From Flavobacteriales bacterium (GTDB lineage: Bacteria > Bacteroidota > Bacteroidia > Flavobacteriales_D > Crocinitomicaceae), in the NCBI GenBank assembly GCA_947475275.1, contig CANJNE010000005.1:1-55575 (forward strand): DNA of 55,575 nt, read 5' to 3'. Every line of letters starts with the position of its first letter. Position 1 is the stretch's first letter. Under the pieces are notes generated by a model. It saw only the letters and a program-made list of their open reading frames with translations, had not been told where the DNA came from and ran no database searches. A program made the translations under genes and the position numbers. This document shows, in pieces, positions 36,184 through 45,842 of this stretch.

Positions 36184-37721
36184 TGCTTTTGATAAACCGA
36201 AATTTCAAAATTGCGCTACTCTTAAGCGCATTTTTTTTGAATCAGCATACTTATTTTGCTCAAAGCGGAACGCTCGAGCTTTTACCTGGTTCTGAATTGT
36301 TGGGCTATGATGTTAAAACAGGTGCTCACAGACTTATTGGAACCGTAAATTTTGTTTATCAAGGCAATACCATGTACTGTGATTCTGCTCATTATTTTGA
36401 AAAAAAGAAAGCGGTAAAAGCTTATGGTAATGTTCAAATAACCAAAGATGATGTGAATTTATATTGTGACTCTTTGTATTATGATGGAAAAAATAAGAAG
36501 GCAAAACTATGGGGACATGTCAGAGCAAGAGATATGGAATATAAAATCACCACAGATTCTTTGGATTATGATGCAAAAAAAGGCAGAGGAACATACAGAA
36601 ACAAAGGAAAAATAGAGAGTATTACATCAAACGAAAGCATTACCAGCCAATTCGGTTATTTCTATCCCGAATCCAAAGATTTTTTCTTTAAGGGAAATGT
36701 TAAATATCGAAATGGAGATCTTACTATGTCAACTGACACCCTTCAATTTACATACAGCAAACAATTGAGTACATTTTTTGGTCCTACAACCATAAAAAAA
36801 GGAAAAACGATAATGTTTTGCGAAAAAGGTTGGTATAATGTAAAAACTGAAGAAGGAAGTTTAATAGAAAATGCATATTTAATTGAAGAAAGTAAAACGA
36901 TAAAAGGAGATACACTATTATATCAACCGAAAAAAGGCTTGTCTATTGCAAAAGGGCATGTTTATTTTGAGGACACCATCGAAAAGTCAAAATTATACGG
37001 AAATTATGGTGAGATCTCTGATTTTGAGCATTCAACATTACTCACTGGTAACAGTCGTATTGTAAAGATTCAAAAAAATGATACCATTTATGTATCAGCG
37101 GATACTATTTTCAGTCAAAATGACACGCTAGATCAACCATTGTTTTATAATGCCTATCATAATGTGATGGTATACAATTCTGCGATGCAAGCGGTATCAG
37201 ACAGTTTGCATTTTGCTGATTCTATTCAAAAAATGGAATTATTTGGCAGTCCAATAATTTGGTCAAAAAACACCGAACTTAAAGCGGATACGATGCATGT
37301 ATATTTGGCTGATTCAGTCATAAAGAATGTTCACATGTATCATAATGCATTTGCCATAATGGAACTGGATTCTGGTGAATTCTATAATCAAGTAAACGGC
37401 AACATTATGGAGGCTTTATTTAGGGATGGTGAAATATACGAAACCATTGTGGATGGGAATGCTCAAACCATATTCTATCCAGAGGAGACTGTAAAAACCG
37501 ACAGCAACACCATTATTAAAAGAATGGGAATGAACGCTTTAATAAGCAATGACATCAAAATTTTCCTGGACAGTGGAGAGGTCACGAAATTGATTTACAA
37601 TACGGAACCTGAAGGAATTTTTTATCCCATGGAAGAATTAAATGCGGATGTTCAATTTATCGAAGGATTTTCGTGGAATGAAGCTTTGAGACCTAGAAAG
37701 CTATCATTTTCTATTCCTTAA
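36183..37721 (+). CDS. OstA-like protein (LptA/LptD N-terminal beta-jelly-roll repeats)
   Basis: The 512 residues start with a signal peptide (cut after HTYFA, before QSGT) and contain repeats of the OstA/LptA beta-jelly roll: GNTMYCDSAHYFEKKKAVKA, VNLYCDSLYYDGKNKKAKL, TTDSLDYDAKKGRGTYRN and so on, each with a DS-Y and GNV-like pattern. LptA and LptD carry LPS through the periplasm to the outer membrane. Bacteroidota have similar OstA-like proteins of this size, so an LPS-transport role is likely but unproven. There is no C-terminal barrel. It is convergent with rel/spoT, and the stops overlap by 4 bases. Confidence 0.88.
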   Translation: MLLINRNFKIALLLSAFFLNQHTYFAQSGTLELLPGSELLGYDVKTGAHRLIGTVNFVYQGNTMYCDSAHYFEKKKAVKAYGNVQITKDDVNLYCDSLYYDGKNKKAKLWGHVRARDMEYKITTDSLDYDAKKGRGTYRNKGKIESITSNESITSQFGYFYPESKDFFFKGNVKYRNGDLTMSTDTLQFTYSKQLSTFFGPTTIKKGKTIMFCEKGWYNVKTEEGSLIENAYLIEESKTIKGDTLLYQPKKGLSIAKGHVYFEDTIEKSKLYGNYGEISDFEHSTLLTGNSRIVKIQKNDTIYVSADTIFSQNDTLDQPLFYNAYHNVMVYNSAMQAVSDSLHFADSIQKMELFGSPIIWSKNTELKADTMHVYLADSVIKNVHMYHNAFAIMELDSGEFYNQVNGNIMEALFRDGEIYETIVDGNAQTIFYPEETVKTDSNTIIKRMGMNALISNDIKIFLDSGEVTKLIYNTEPEGIFYPMEELNADVQFIEGFSWNEALRPRKLSFSIP

Positions 37722-39949
37722 TCAAACTCTTCCTCTGAATCCCAACGTATCACGCGTTGAACACCTTCCACCTGCTCAAACTTCGACATAAGTTGTTCTA
37801 AATGTTGGGTATCATAAACCATCACTTTAATTCTTCCTTCGAAAATACCATCATCCGTCTCGAAAGATATAGATTTCATATTTACATTGTGTTGCTTGGA
37901 GATGATTTCTGTCAATCTATTGACCAAACCAATGTTATCAATTCCATTTATTTGAATTGCAGCAATACGTTCAATTAATTGTTGTGATTGCCATCTCGCT
38001 TTAATGCATCTGTAATCCATCTTAGACAGTAAATTCTCAGCGTTTGGACAATTGGTTCTATGTATTTTAATACCTTCACTTATAGTTATAAATCCAAAAA
38101 CCTCATCTCCAGGAATGGGATTGCAACACCGCGCCATTTGGTACTGAATGTTTTTAAAATCATCACCAATAACAATTACATCCTCTTTTTTATTTATCTT
38201 TTTGTAAACATCACTTTCATGTTTATCTTTTTTAGCTGTAGCTATCTTTTTTTCAACATGTAAAATTCCATTTACTTGCTTAAGGTCTCTTAATTTAGAA
38301 AGGTCTATTTTACCTTTTGCGATTCTAAAATACAACTCTGTAGCAGTAGGCATCTGAAAATATTTTTCAAGAAAACTTACATTTTCTCCACTGAATTTGA
38401 TATTGAATTGCTTGCATTTCCTTTCCAAGATCTCTTTCCCATCTTGAGCGATTAGCTTACGTTCTTCATTTAAAGAAGATTTAATTTTTTGTTTTGCTCT
38501 GGCCGATGTAACAAACCTCAACCATTCCTCATTTGGCTTCTGTTTACTCGAAGTAATAATTTCTAGTTGATCTCCATTATTCAATTGATAACTTAGTGGA
38601 ACCAATCTATTATTCACTTTTGCACCAATACATTTATCCCCAATATCGGTATGAATGTCATAGGCAAAATCTAAAATTGTTGATCCAACAGGCAAAACCC
38701 TCAATTCACCTTTCGGGGTAAAAACATAAATTTCATCAGCAAATAAGTTTGCTTTAAATTCGTTTATAAAATCTAATGCATTGGTATCTGGGTTATCTAA
38801 TAAGTCTCTGATTTCAGCAATCCATCGATCAAATTTGCTTTCTTCCGATTTGGATTCTTTGTACTTGTAATGCGCTGCTAAACCTTTTTCAGCTATTTCA
38901 TCCATACGCTTGGATCGGATTTGCACCTCTACCCATCTGCCTTGAGGAGACATAACCGTAGTATGCAACGACTCGTATCCATTTGCTCTTGGGGTGGAGA
39001 TCCAATCGCGCAACCTATCAGGACTCGGCTGATAAAAATCAGTAACTATACTGTATATTCTCCAACAATCAGGCTTTTCTAGTTCAATGGGCGTGTCGAC
39101 AATTATTCTAACTGCAAATACATCATAAACCTCTTCAAACGGAATGCCTTTCGAATTCATTTTTCGCCAAATTGACGATACAGATTTGGTTCTTGCCTTA
39201 ATTTCAAAGGCATACCCTTCATTGGTCAACGCCTCCTTCACAGGCTGCATAAATCTTCTTATGAACCGATTACGTACATCTTTAGTAGACTTAAGACTAG
39301 ATTCTATTTTAGAATAAACCTCCGGCTCGCAATACATTAAAGACAAGTCCTCCAATTCACTTTTTATTGAATACAAACCTAAGCGATGCGCGAGCGGTGC
39401 ATACAAAAATTTAGTTTCTGAAGCAATTTTAAGTTGTTTATCTACGCGCATACTCGATAAAGTACGCATGTTATGCAGACGATCTGCAAGTTTTATCAAT
39501 ACAACCCTTATATCGTCTGAAATAGTGAGAATCATTTTCCTGAAATTCTCGGCTTGAATTGATGCGTTTTCATCAAAAACCTCAGGAATTTTAGTCAATC
39601 CATCGATGATTAACCTCACTTTTGCTCCGAACAAATCTTCAACATCTTGTAAGGTAATATGCGTATCTTCAACGGTATCATGAAGTAAAGCACAGGTTAC
39701 AGCCGTAGCACCAAGCCCCATTTCCTCAGCACAAATTCTTGCAACGGCGATTGGATGATAGATATAAGGTTCACCGGACTTTCTACGCATGTCTTTGTGT
39801 GCTTCAACAGCAACATCAAATGCCTTTCGAATCAACCTTGTATCTTCTCTTGATCTTTCCTTTAAAGCCCTTAAAAGACCTTTGAACGCATTAAGAATTT
39901 CCTTACGTTCCTTTTCTAAGTCAATATGAAGATGTGGATTCGTACTCAC
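37718..39949 (-). CDS. Bifunctional (p)ppGpp synthetase/hydrolase (RelA/SpoT family)
   Basis: The 743-residue protein controls the stringent response. In order it shows the HD hydrolase domain with CALLHDTVEDT (about 86-97), the synthetase domain with DWISTPRANGYESLHTT, the TGS domain (YVFTPKGELRVLPVG onward, about 405-465), the CC/ZFD zinc-finger-type region (CCNPIPGDEVFGF) and a C-terminal ACT domain. The intact HDTVED suggests real hydrolase activity, as in the single Rel of Bacteroidota. The N-terminus starts with GTG at 39949; no ATG lies between it and the upstream stop. It follows fahA by 12 bases. Confidence 0.96.
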   Translation of the reverse strand: MSTNPHLHIDLEKERKEILNAFKGLLRALKERSREDTRLIRKAFDVAVEAHKDMRRKSGEPYIYHPIAVARICAEEMGLGATAVTCALLHDTVEDTHITLQDVEDLFGAKVRLIIDGLTKIPEVFDENASIQAENFRKMILTISDDIRVVLIKLADRLHNMRTLSSMRVDKQLKIASETKFLYAPLAHRLGLYSIKSELEDLSLMYCEPEVYSKIESSLKSTKDVRNRFIRRFMQPVKEALTNEGYAFEIKARTKSVSSIWRKMNSKGIPFEEVYDVFAVRIIVDTPIELEKPDCWRIYSIVTDFYQPSPDRLRDWISTPRANGYESLHTTVMSPQGRWVEVQIRSKRMDEIAEKGLAAHYKYKESKSEESKFDRWIAEIRDLLDNPDTNALDFINEFKANLFADEIYVFTPKGELRVLPVGSTILDFAYDIHTDIGDKCIGAKVNNRLVPLSYQLNNGDQLEIITSSKQKPNEEWLRFVTSARAKQKIKSSLNEERKLIAQDGKEILERKCKQFNIKFSGENVSFLEKYFQMPTATELYFRIAKGKIDLSKLRDLKQVNGILHVEKKIATAKKDKHESDVYKKINKKEDVIVIGDDFKNIQYQMARCCNPIPGDEVFGFITISEGIKIHRTNCPNAENLLSKMDYRCIKARWQSQQLIERIAAIQINGIDNIGLVNRLTEIISKQHNVNMKSISFETDDGIFEGRIKVMVYDTQHLEQLMSKFEQVEGVQRVIRWDSEEEFD

Positions 39950-39961
39950 AAAAATGTAATT

Positions 39962-41236
39962 TTAGAGCGCTGGAAGAATTTTTGATCTTACTTCGCCAAA
40001 ACCAATTCTAACACCACCTTTCACGGAATGTCCTCGCATAATTACAGTGTCATTATCTTGAATAAACTTACGTTCTGACCCATCAACCAGTGCAATTGGT
40101 TTTGTTCCTTTCCATGCCAATTCTAACATAGAACCAAATGAATCCGGTGTTGCTCCTGAAATCGTTCCAGAACCCATCAAATCACCATTTCGAATATTGC
40201 AACCATTTACAGTATGATGAGCAAGTTGTTGAGACATATTCCAATACATATATTTAAAATTGGAACGACAAATAACGGTTTCTTCTGTATTTTCAGGTTT
40301 GATAGAAACTTCGAGTTCAATATTGTATGATTTTTTACCTTCAAATTTCAAATACGCTAATACTTCAGGATCTTGCTTTGGCGAATCCACCTTGTATGGT
40401 TGGAGCGCATCCAAGGTTACAATCCAAGCAGACATTGAGGAAGCAAAATTCTTTGCTAAAAATGGTCCTAGTGGCACATATTCCCACGTTTGAATGTCTC
40501 TTGCAGACCAATCGTTAAATAAAACCATTCCAAAAATAAAATGCTCAGCTTCCTCAGTTGAGATCGATTGTCCTAAGGGCTTACCATCAAATGTTATGAA
40601 TGCTGTTTCCAATTCAAAATCTAAATTTCGACAAGGAGCAAAAACCGGATCACCTTGAGGATCAGGTTTAATTTGACCTTTTGGTCTGTGTATATCAACA
40701 CCAGAAAGAATTACAGAACTCGCTCTTCCATGATATCCAACAGGTATCCACAACCAATTCGGTAACAAAGCATTCGCAGGATCCCTAAACATCATTCCGA
40801 CATTTGTTGCGTGCTCTTTGGACGAGTAAAAATCTGTGTAATCACCTATATTCACAGGCATAGACATCTGCACCGATGAAACGGGTATTAAAATATTATC
40901 AAATCCGCCTTCTAATGAATGAAGTTCAATATTATCAATGCTTAATAAATCAGAAATTCGGTCTCGTAAATTCCTCATTCCTGTTTTTCCATGCCCCATC
41001 AATTTATTCAAAAATGAATTATTCAAATCAGAAGCAGATAAATTTAAATTATTTAAAAAACCATTTTGGTAAAGCTCGAAAAGATCTAAAACATGATCTC
41101 CAATTCTCACCCCTACCCTTTTAGATTTTTTGTCACTATAGAAAATTCCAAAAGGTAAGTTTTGAATTGGAAAATCAGAATTTTCAGGAATTTTTACCCA
41201 TGATTTCAAGTTAGGGTTATTTGCTTTTATTTCCAC
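39962..41236 (-). CDS. fahA: Fumarylacetoacetase FahA
   Basis: FahA hydrolyses fumarylacetoacetate to fumarate and acetoacetate, the last tyrosine/phenylalanine-catabolism step. The 424 residues show DFYSSKEHATNVGMMFRD with the catalytic His, GYHGRASSVILSG, DFELETAFITFDGKPLG (metal-binding Glu), and NDWSARDIQTWEYVPLGPF. The start is GTG at 41236, giving MEIKANNPNLKSWVKI, similar to relatives. It lies 12 bases after ychF and 12 bases before rel. That is a surprising neighbourhood for a catabolic enzyme; other tyrosine-pathway genes are not visible here. Confidence 0.96.
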   Translation of the reverse strand: MEIKANNPNLKSWVKIPENSDFPIQNLPFGIFYSDKKSKRVGVRIGDHVLDLFELYQNGFLNNLNLSASDLNNSFLNKLMGHGKTGMRNLRDRISDLLSIDNIELHSLEGGFDNILIPVSSVQMSMPVNIGDYTDFYSSKEHATNVGMMFRDPANALLPNWLWIPVGYHGRASSVILSGVDIHRPKGQIKPDPQGDPVFAPCRNLDFELETAFITFDGKPLGQSISTEEAEHFIFGMVLFNDWSARDIQTWEYVPLGPFLAKNFASSMSAWIVTLDALQPYKVDSPKQDPEVLAYLKFEGKKSYNIELEVSIKPENTEETVICRSNFKYMYWNMSQQLAHHTVNGCNIRNGDLMGSGTISGATPDSFGSMLELAWKGTKPIALVDGSERKFIQDNDTVIMRGHSVKGGVRIGFGEVRSKILPAL

Positions 41237-41248
41237 AACTATAAATAT

Positions 41249-42346
41249 TTAGACATTAAATCGGAAATGCATAATATCTCCGTCTTCTACAACATACTCT
41301 TTTCCTTCAACCTTAAATTTACCAGCCTCTTTTACCGCATTCTCCGAACCTAAATTTACGTAGTCCTCATATTTCATGACTTCCGCGCGAATAAATCCTT
41401 TCTCAAAATCTGAATGAATGACTCCCGCTGATTGAGGTGCGGTCATCCCTTTTTTAATGGTCCATGCCCTCACTTCCTTAACACCAACCGTAAAGTATGT
41501 TTGTAGCTCTAAAAGTTGATAAGCTGATCGAATTAATCTATTTACTCCAGGTTCATCAAGGCCTAATTCATCTAAAAACAATTGCCTTTCCTCATATGTT
41601 TCCAATTCTGTAATATCAGCCTCGATCTTTGCTCCAATCACCAGTACTTCGGCGTTTTCAGAATTAACTGCTTCCTTAACTTGATCCACATATTTATTTC
41701 CTGTTTTCACTGATCCTTCATCCACATTGCACAAATAAAGAACTGGCTTAGAGGTTATTAATTGAAATTTTTTAACAATTTCCCATTCCTTTTCATCAAA
41801 ATCTAATGTTCTAACAGACTTACCTTGCTCCAATGAAAGTTTAATCTTAGCAGCTAAGTCATTCTCTTTAACAATTTCTTTATCTCCAGATTTTAATGTT
41901 CTGGCCAAAGAGGCAATTCTCTTCTCAATACTTTCTAAATCTTTGAGCTGAAGTTCGATGTCGATAATCTCTTTATCTCTTATTGGATTAACGCTTCCAT
42001 CTACATGTATGATATTGCCATCATCAAAACACCTTAAAACATGTATAATCGCATCCGTTTCTCGAATATTTGCTAGAAACTGGTTTCCAAGTCCTTCACC
42101 TTTTGATGCACCTTTAACCAATCCAGCAATATCAACAATTTCCATAGTTGTTGGAATAACCTTTTCGGGGTTTGCCAAACCTTCGAGTATTGCTAATCTT
42201 GGGTCAGGAACGGAAATTGTTCCAATATTGGGTTCTATGGTGCAAAATGGAAAGTTAGCAGATTGCGCTTTAGCATTAGATAGACAATTGAACAACGTTG
42301 ATTTACCAACATTTGGAAGTCCAACGATTCCGCATTTCAGAGACAT
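41249..42346 (-). CDS. ychF: Redox-regulated ATPase YchF (OLA1 family)
   Basis: YchF is an Obg-like P-loop protein that prefers ATP to GTP and binds the ribosome. The 365 residues carry GLPNVGKSTLFNCL, DIAGLVKGASKGEGLGNQFL and NVDEG in place of the usual NKxD, matching the loss of GTP specificity. The C-terminal TGS domain ends with YVVEDGDIMHFRFNV. The length is usual. It heads the ychF-fahA-rel operon, and a TATCTTTG element lies 12 bases ahead of the ATG. Confidence 0.97.
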   Translation of the reverse strand: MSLKCGIVGLPNVGKSTLFNCLSNAKAQSANFPFCTIEPNIGTISVPDPRLAILEGLANPEKVIPTTMEIVDIAGLVKGASKGEGLGNQFLANIRETDAIIHVLRCFDDGNIIHVDGSVNPIRDKEIIDIELQLKDLESIEKRIASLARTLKSGDKEIVKENDLAAKIKLSLEQGKSVRTLDFDEKEWEIVKKFQLITSKPVLYLCNVDEGSVKTGNKYVDQVKEAVNSENAEVLVIGAKIEADITELETYEERQLFLDELGLDEPGVNRLIRSAYQLLELQTYFTVGVKEVRAWTIKKGMTAPQSAGVIHSDFEKGFIRAEVMKYEDYVNLGSENAVKEAGKFKVEGKEYVVEDGDIMHFRFNV

Positions 42347-42358
42347 AAGTTTTTTTTA

Positions 42359-42366
42359 CAAAGATA
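42359..42366 (-). promoter_or_regulatory. -7 element (TATCTTTG) upstream of ychF
   Basis: The minus strand reads TATCTTTG, a TAnnTTTG match, 12 bases ahead of the ychF ATG. A TTTG copy lies only about 13 bases upstream, closer than usual, so the -33 element is unclear. Confidence 0.5.
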
Positions 42367-42444
42367 ATTAATCAACAAAGCATTTGAACATTTATCAATA
42401 ATTGTATGCTAAAAATGCTATAAATTAAGCCTTTTACTTACAAT

Positions 42445-42978
42445 ATGCTTTCATCTCTAACAATATACTTTTTGTTAATTTTCATCCCAATAATTATTGT
42501 TCTAATAGGAATTAACCTTCCTAATTACCTCAACCTTACAGAGGAAATTAATATTGAGAAAGCACCATCAGTTATCTTCAAGTATTTTGCTGATTTACAA
42601 GAATTTATAAAATGGAGCCCATGGTTTAAAAATGCTAAAAACTCAAGAATTACATACAATGATGATACAATGACTGTAGGAAACCAATTGAAGTACAAAA
42701 CTACAAATCGTTCTTTTGAAAAAACAATTGAAATAAGTCATTTGGAAATCAATCAAAAAATAATTTTAGAAATAGATTTTGGTTTGTCAAAAAAAGGAAA
42801 TATAGAAATTAACTTGGTTGAGAATGAAAAAGATAAAACTATTATAAAATGGAATTTCTATTTACCTTTGGGAAACAATCCAATTGAGAGGTGGTTTGGC
42901 TTATTTATTAAGCATTCATTCAAGAAAAAACTCAAAAAAGGATTGGATAAACTAAAGTTAAAAATAGAAAATTCGTGA
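42445..42978 (+). CDS. SRPBCC (START-like) domain protein with N-terminal membrane span
   Basis: The 177 residues have one N-terminal membrane span (about 5-24) and an SRPBCC/polyketide-cyclase-type fold: EINIEKAPSVIFKYFADLQEFIKWSPWF followed by strands and the long final helix (IKHSFKKKLKKGLDKLKLKI). These folds bind hydrophobic ligands; the ligand is unknown. The C-terminal stop overlaps the next gene start (GTGA), so it is translated with the M28 peptidase. It is divergent from ychF. Confidence 0.82.
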   Translation: MLSSLTIYFLLIFIPIIIVLIGINLPNYLNLTEEINIEKAPSVIFKYFADLQEFIKWSPWFKNAKNSRITYNDDTMTVGNQLKYKTTNRSFEKTIEISHLEINQKIILEIDFGLSKKGNIEINLVENEKDKTIIKWNFYLPLGNNPIERWFGLFIKHSFKKKLKKGLDKLKLKIENS

Positions 42979-44357
42979 ATTTTAAAACACTTTATTTACC
43001 AATATTATTAATATCAAATTACTACTGCGCTCAAACCAATGATTCCTTATTTATACGAGAAGCATTTAATCTGGCATTAAAAGAGGGGAAGGCCTACGCT
43101 GACTTAAAGAGTTTATGTAAAGATATTGGTCCTAGATTGTCAGGATCAGCAGAGGCTCAAATGGCAGTAGAATGGAGTTACACGAAATTAAAATCATATA
43201 ATTTTGACAGCGTTTACCTTCAAGAAATTAAGGTTCCACATTGGGAAAGAGGTACTAAAGAAGCGGGGTGGATAAAATCTGAAAATGGAGAATTAACTAA
43301 GGTCAACTTATTAGCATTAGGCGGCTCAATAAGTACCAATGGAATTCTCGAAGGTTCTATTGTTGAATTCAATACTTTGCAAGCTTTAAAAGAGGCATCC
43401 AAATCAGAGGTTGAAGGAAAAATTGTTTTTCTTAATCAAGCAATGGATGAGACACAAATCAACACATTTAAGGCGTATGGCGGTTGTTACCCAATTAGGG
43501 GAGATGGAGCAGTTGAAGCAGCCAAACTTGGAGCAGTTGCAGTCATTATAAGATCTTTGGCAATGCCTATTGATAACCATCCTCACACTGGATCGATGCA
43601 TTATGATGAAGGCGTTGATAAAATTCCTGCCGCAGCCATTTCTACTGCAGATGCTGAGTATCTTTCAGAACTGCTAAAAACTCAGAAGGCCAAATTTGTT
43701 CTTGAAATGGACTGTAAGATTTTTCCCGATGCAACTTCTTACAATGTAATAGCAGAAATTAAAGGCGTAGAAAATCCTAATAATATTATAACATTTGGAG
43801 GCCATTTAGATTCATGGGACGCAGGTGAAGGTGCTCATGACGATGGTGCTGGTGTAATACATTGTATGGAAGCCCTGCGAATTTTGAAAGAATCAGATTA
43901 TAAACCCAAAAACACGTTACGAGTTGTGTTTTTCATGAATGAAGAAAATGGAAATATGGGTGGGAAATCATACGCTAACTGGGTCAAAGAAAAAGGTGAA
44001 GTTCAAATTGCTGCACTTGAAAGTGATCGAGGTGGATTTAGTCCACATGGATTTAGTTGTGATGGTTCCAGCATTTATTTAAATTTTCTTGACTCCATTG
44101 CTCATCTGTTCATGCCATACGAAATGTATGAATTTGACAAAGGTTATGGAGGTGTCGATATTGGTCCATTAAAGCAAATCTATGAGGGGATTCCTCTATT
44201 CGGATTTATTCCAGATTCACAGCGTTATTTCGATTTTCACCATGCGCCATCGGATGTTTTCGAAAATGTAAATAAAAGAGAATTAGAATTAGGTGCTGGG
44301 GCTATTGCCTCATTTGTTTATTTGTTAGATAAATATTTAGACACTTTGAAACAGTGA
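42975..44357 (+). CDS. Secreted M28 family zinc peptidase
   Basis: The 460 residues carry a signal peptide (MNFKTLYLPILLISNYYC, cut before AQTN) and an M28 aminopeptidase domain with an inserted PA-like segment at about 115-250. The two-zinc ligands are seen in FGGHLDSWDAGEG (about 275), HDDGAG (bridging Asp), MNEENG (Glu), ESDRGG and DFHHAPSD. It resembles the plasma glutamate carboxypeptidase-like family that trims small peptides. The start is GTG at 42975, overlapping the preceding stop by 4 bases. It is probably in the periplasm or outer membrane. Confidence 0.92.
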   Translation: MNFKTLYLPILLISNYYCAQTNDSLFIREAFNLALKEGKAYADLKSLCKDIGPRLSGSAEAQMAVEWSYTKLKSYNFDSVYLQEIKVPHWERGTKEAGWIKSENGELTKVNLLALGGSISTNGILEGSIVEFNTLQALKEASKSEVEGKIVFLNQAMDETQINTFKAYGGCYPIRGDGAVEAAKLGAVAVIIRSLAMPIDNHPHTGSMHYDEGVDKIPAAAISTADAEYLSELLKTQKAKFVLEMDCKIFPDATSYNVIAEIKGVENPNNIITFGGHLDSWDAGEGAHDDGAGVIHCMEALRILKESDYKPKNTLRVVFFMNEENGNMGGKSYANWVKEKGEVQIAALESDRGGFSPHGFSCDGSSIYLNFLDSIAHLFMPYEMYEFDKGYGGVDIGPLKQIYEGIPLFGFIPDSQRYFDFHHAPSDVFENVNKRELELGAGAIASFVYLLDKYLDTLKQ

Positions 44358-44387
44358 GTGTTAATAAATTACCAAATTATTAAGCAA

Positions 44388-44413
44388 TTGTCGGTGCTTA
44401 ATTTCTAATTTTG
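44388..44413 (+). promoter_or_regulatory. Probable promoter of the alpha-oxoamine synthase gene
   Basis: TAATTTTG at 44406-44413 is an exact TAnnTTTG, with TTG at 44388-44390 15 bases upstream (slightly tight). The gene starts at 44462, so the leader is about 45 bases. Confidence 0.45.
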
Positions 44414-44461
44414 TAAAAAGTTATTTTAAGCACTGAGTGCGCCATTAAATGAAATCACCAT

Positions 44462-45709
44462 ATGGTACAAGATATTTTTGAAAAAATAAAGAGTAACCGA
44501 GGACCTATAGGTCAGCATGCAAAAGAGTCTCATGGATATTTTACTTTCCCAAAACTAGAAGGCGAAATCGGTCCTCACATGATATTCAGAGGAAAAAAAC
44601 GTTTGAATTGGAGTTTGAATAACTATCTAGGTTTGGCAAATCATCCAGAAGTTAGAAAAGCTGATGCAGATGCCGCAGCAGATTTTGGTTTCGCAGCTCC
44701 TATGGGTGCACGTATGATGAGTGGAAATTCCAATTATCATGAACAACTTGAATCTGAACTTTCTGCATTTGTAGAAAAACAAGATACCATACTATGTAAT
44801 TTTGGATATCAAGCAATGGTATCTGCAATAGATTGCTTGGTTGATAGAAGAGATGTAATCGTTTATGATGCTGAATCCCATGCCTGTATTTTAGACGGGG
44901 TAAGATTGCACATGGGTAAACGTTATGTTTTCAAACACAATGACGTTGAGGATTGCGAAAAGCAACTTGAACGCGCTACCAAATTAGCAGAAGAACAAGG
45001 CGGAGCGATTCTCGTAATTACCGAAGGTGTATTTGGTATGAGGGGTGATCAAGGTAGGGTAAAAGAAATAGTTGATCTAAAGAAAAAATTCAATTTCAGA
45101 TTGTTTGTTGATGATGCACACGGAATTGGAACTCTTGGTGCAAAAGGCGGGGGCACTGGTCAAGAACAGGGTTGTCAAGATGGTATCGATGTTTATTTTG
45201 GAACTTTTGCAAAATCCTTTGGTTTGATTGGTGGTTTCATTTCATCTGATGAGCAAGTTGTAGAATATTTACGTTACAATATGCGTTCTCAGATTTTTGC
45301 AAAGGCATTGCCGCTTCCATTAGTTGTAGGGGCTTTGAAAAGATTAGAACTCATGCGAAACCTTCCGGAATTGAAAGACAATTTGTGGAAAATCACTAAT
45401 GCGCTTCAAAAAGGTTTGATAGATGCTGGTTTCGATATAGGAGTTACTGACTCTTGTGTAACGCCTGTTTATATGAACGGTTCAATTCCTGAATCTACCA
45501 ATTTAATTTATGACTTAAGAGAAAATTATAACATCTTCTGTTCAATGGTTGTATATCCTGTTGTGCCGAAGGGAATGATTATTCTTCGTCTTATTCCAAC
45601 TGCTGTGCACACCCTTGAGGATGTTGAATATACCATTGAATGTTTCTCAAAAATCGTTGGAAAATTAAAAGCTGGTGAATACATGTCTGACAAAATTGCT
45701 TCAGTATAA
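44462..45709 (+). CDS. Alpha-oxoamine synthase family PLP enzyme (serine-palmitoyltransferase-like)
   Basis: The 415 residues form a fold-type I PLP enzyme of the AONS/KBL/SPT group: NNYLGLANHPEVRKA, GARMMSGNSNYHEQLESEL, FVDDAHGIGTLG and the PLP lysine in GTFAKSFGLIGG (about 249). This sequence type in Bacteroidota is annotated variously as serine palmitoyltransferase, KBL or 8-amino-7-oxononanoate synthase. The extended N-terminus (KESHGYFTFPKLEGEIGPHM) is found in the long-chain type. A role in sphingolipid or sulfonolipid (capnine) base synthesis is the best guess, condensing an amino acid with an acyl-thioester. It is a single gene followed by a terminator. Confidence 0.88.
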   Translation: MVQDIFEKIKSNRGPIGQHAKESHGYFTFPKLEGEIGPHMIFRGKKRLNWSLNNYLGLANHPEVRKADADAAADFGFAAPMGARMMSGNSNYHEQLESELSAFVEKQDTILCNFGYQAMVSAIDCLVDRRDVIVYDAESHACILDGVRLHMGKRYVFKHNDVEDCEKQLERATKLAEEQGGAILVITEGVFGMRGDQGRVKEIVDLKKKFNFRLFVDDAHGIGTLGAKGGGTGQEQGCQDGIDVYFGTFAKSFGLIGGFISSDEQVVEYLRYNMRSQIFAKALPLPLVVGALKRLELMRNLPELKDNLWKITNALQKGLIDAGFDIGVTDSCVTPVYMNGSIPESTNLIYDLRENYNIFCSMVVYPVVPKGMIILRLIPTAVHTLEDVEYTIECFSKIVGKLKAGEYMSDKIASV

Positions 45710-45743
45710 AAAGCTGAATAAGATATTTATCGATAAAATATTT

Positions 45744-45769
45744 AAGAGCTTCATTTGGAGCTCTTTTTT
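45744..45769 (+). terminator. Rho-independent terminator after the alpha-oxoamine synthase gene
   Basis: AAGAGCT and AGCTCTT pair around an 8-base loop, and are followed by a run of seven T. This lies about 35 bases after the stop and ends the plus-strand transcript before the convergent T9SS cargo gene. Confidence 0.85.
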
Positions 45770-45842
45770 ATTGAATAAATTGTGTGCTAGCTGGTTGTTA
45801 AATAAAAGTTTCAAGATTTAACTTAAAAAAGAAATAGCCATA

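Noticed and set aside
41958-42371. Plus-strand frame of 137 codons opposite ychF
   Set aside because: It is an antisense shadow of a well-recognised gene, and no domain or start signal supports it.
44449-44481. Ten-codon upstream frame overlapping the alpha-oxoamine synthase start
   Set aside because: It is short and out of frame, without a ribosome binding site; such frames occur by chance in AT-rich DNA.
45726-45737. TTTATCGATAAA palindrome near the terminator
   Set aside because: A 12-base AT-rich palindrome is likely by chance and lies just before a clear terminator; I have no evidence for an operator.
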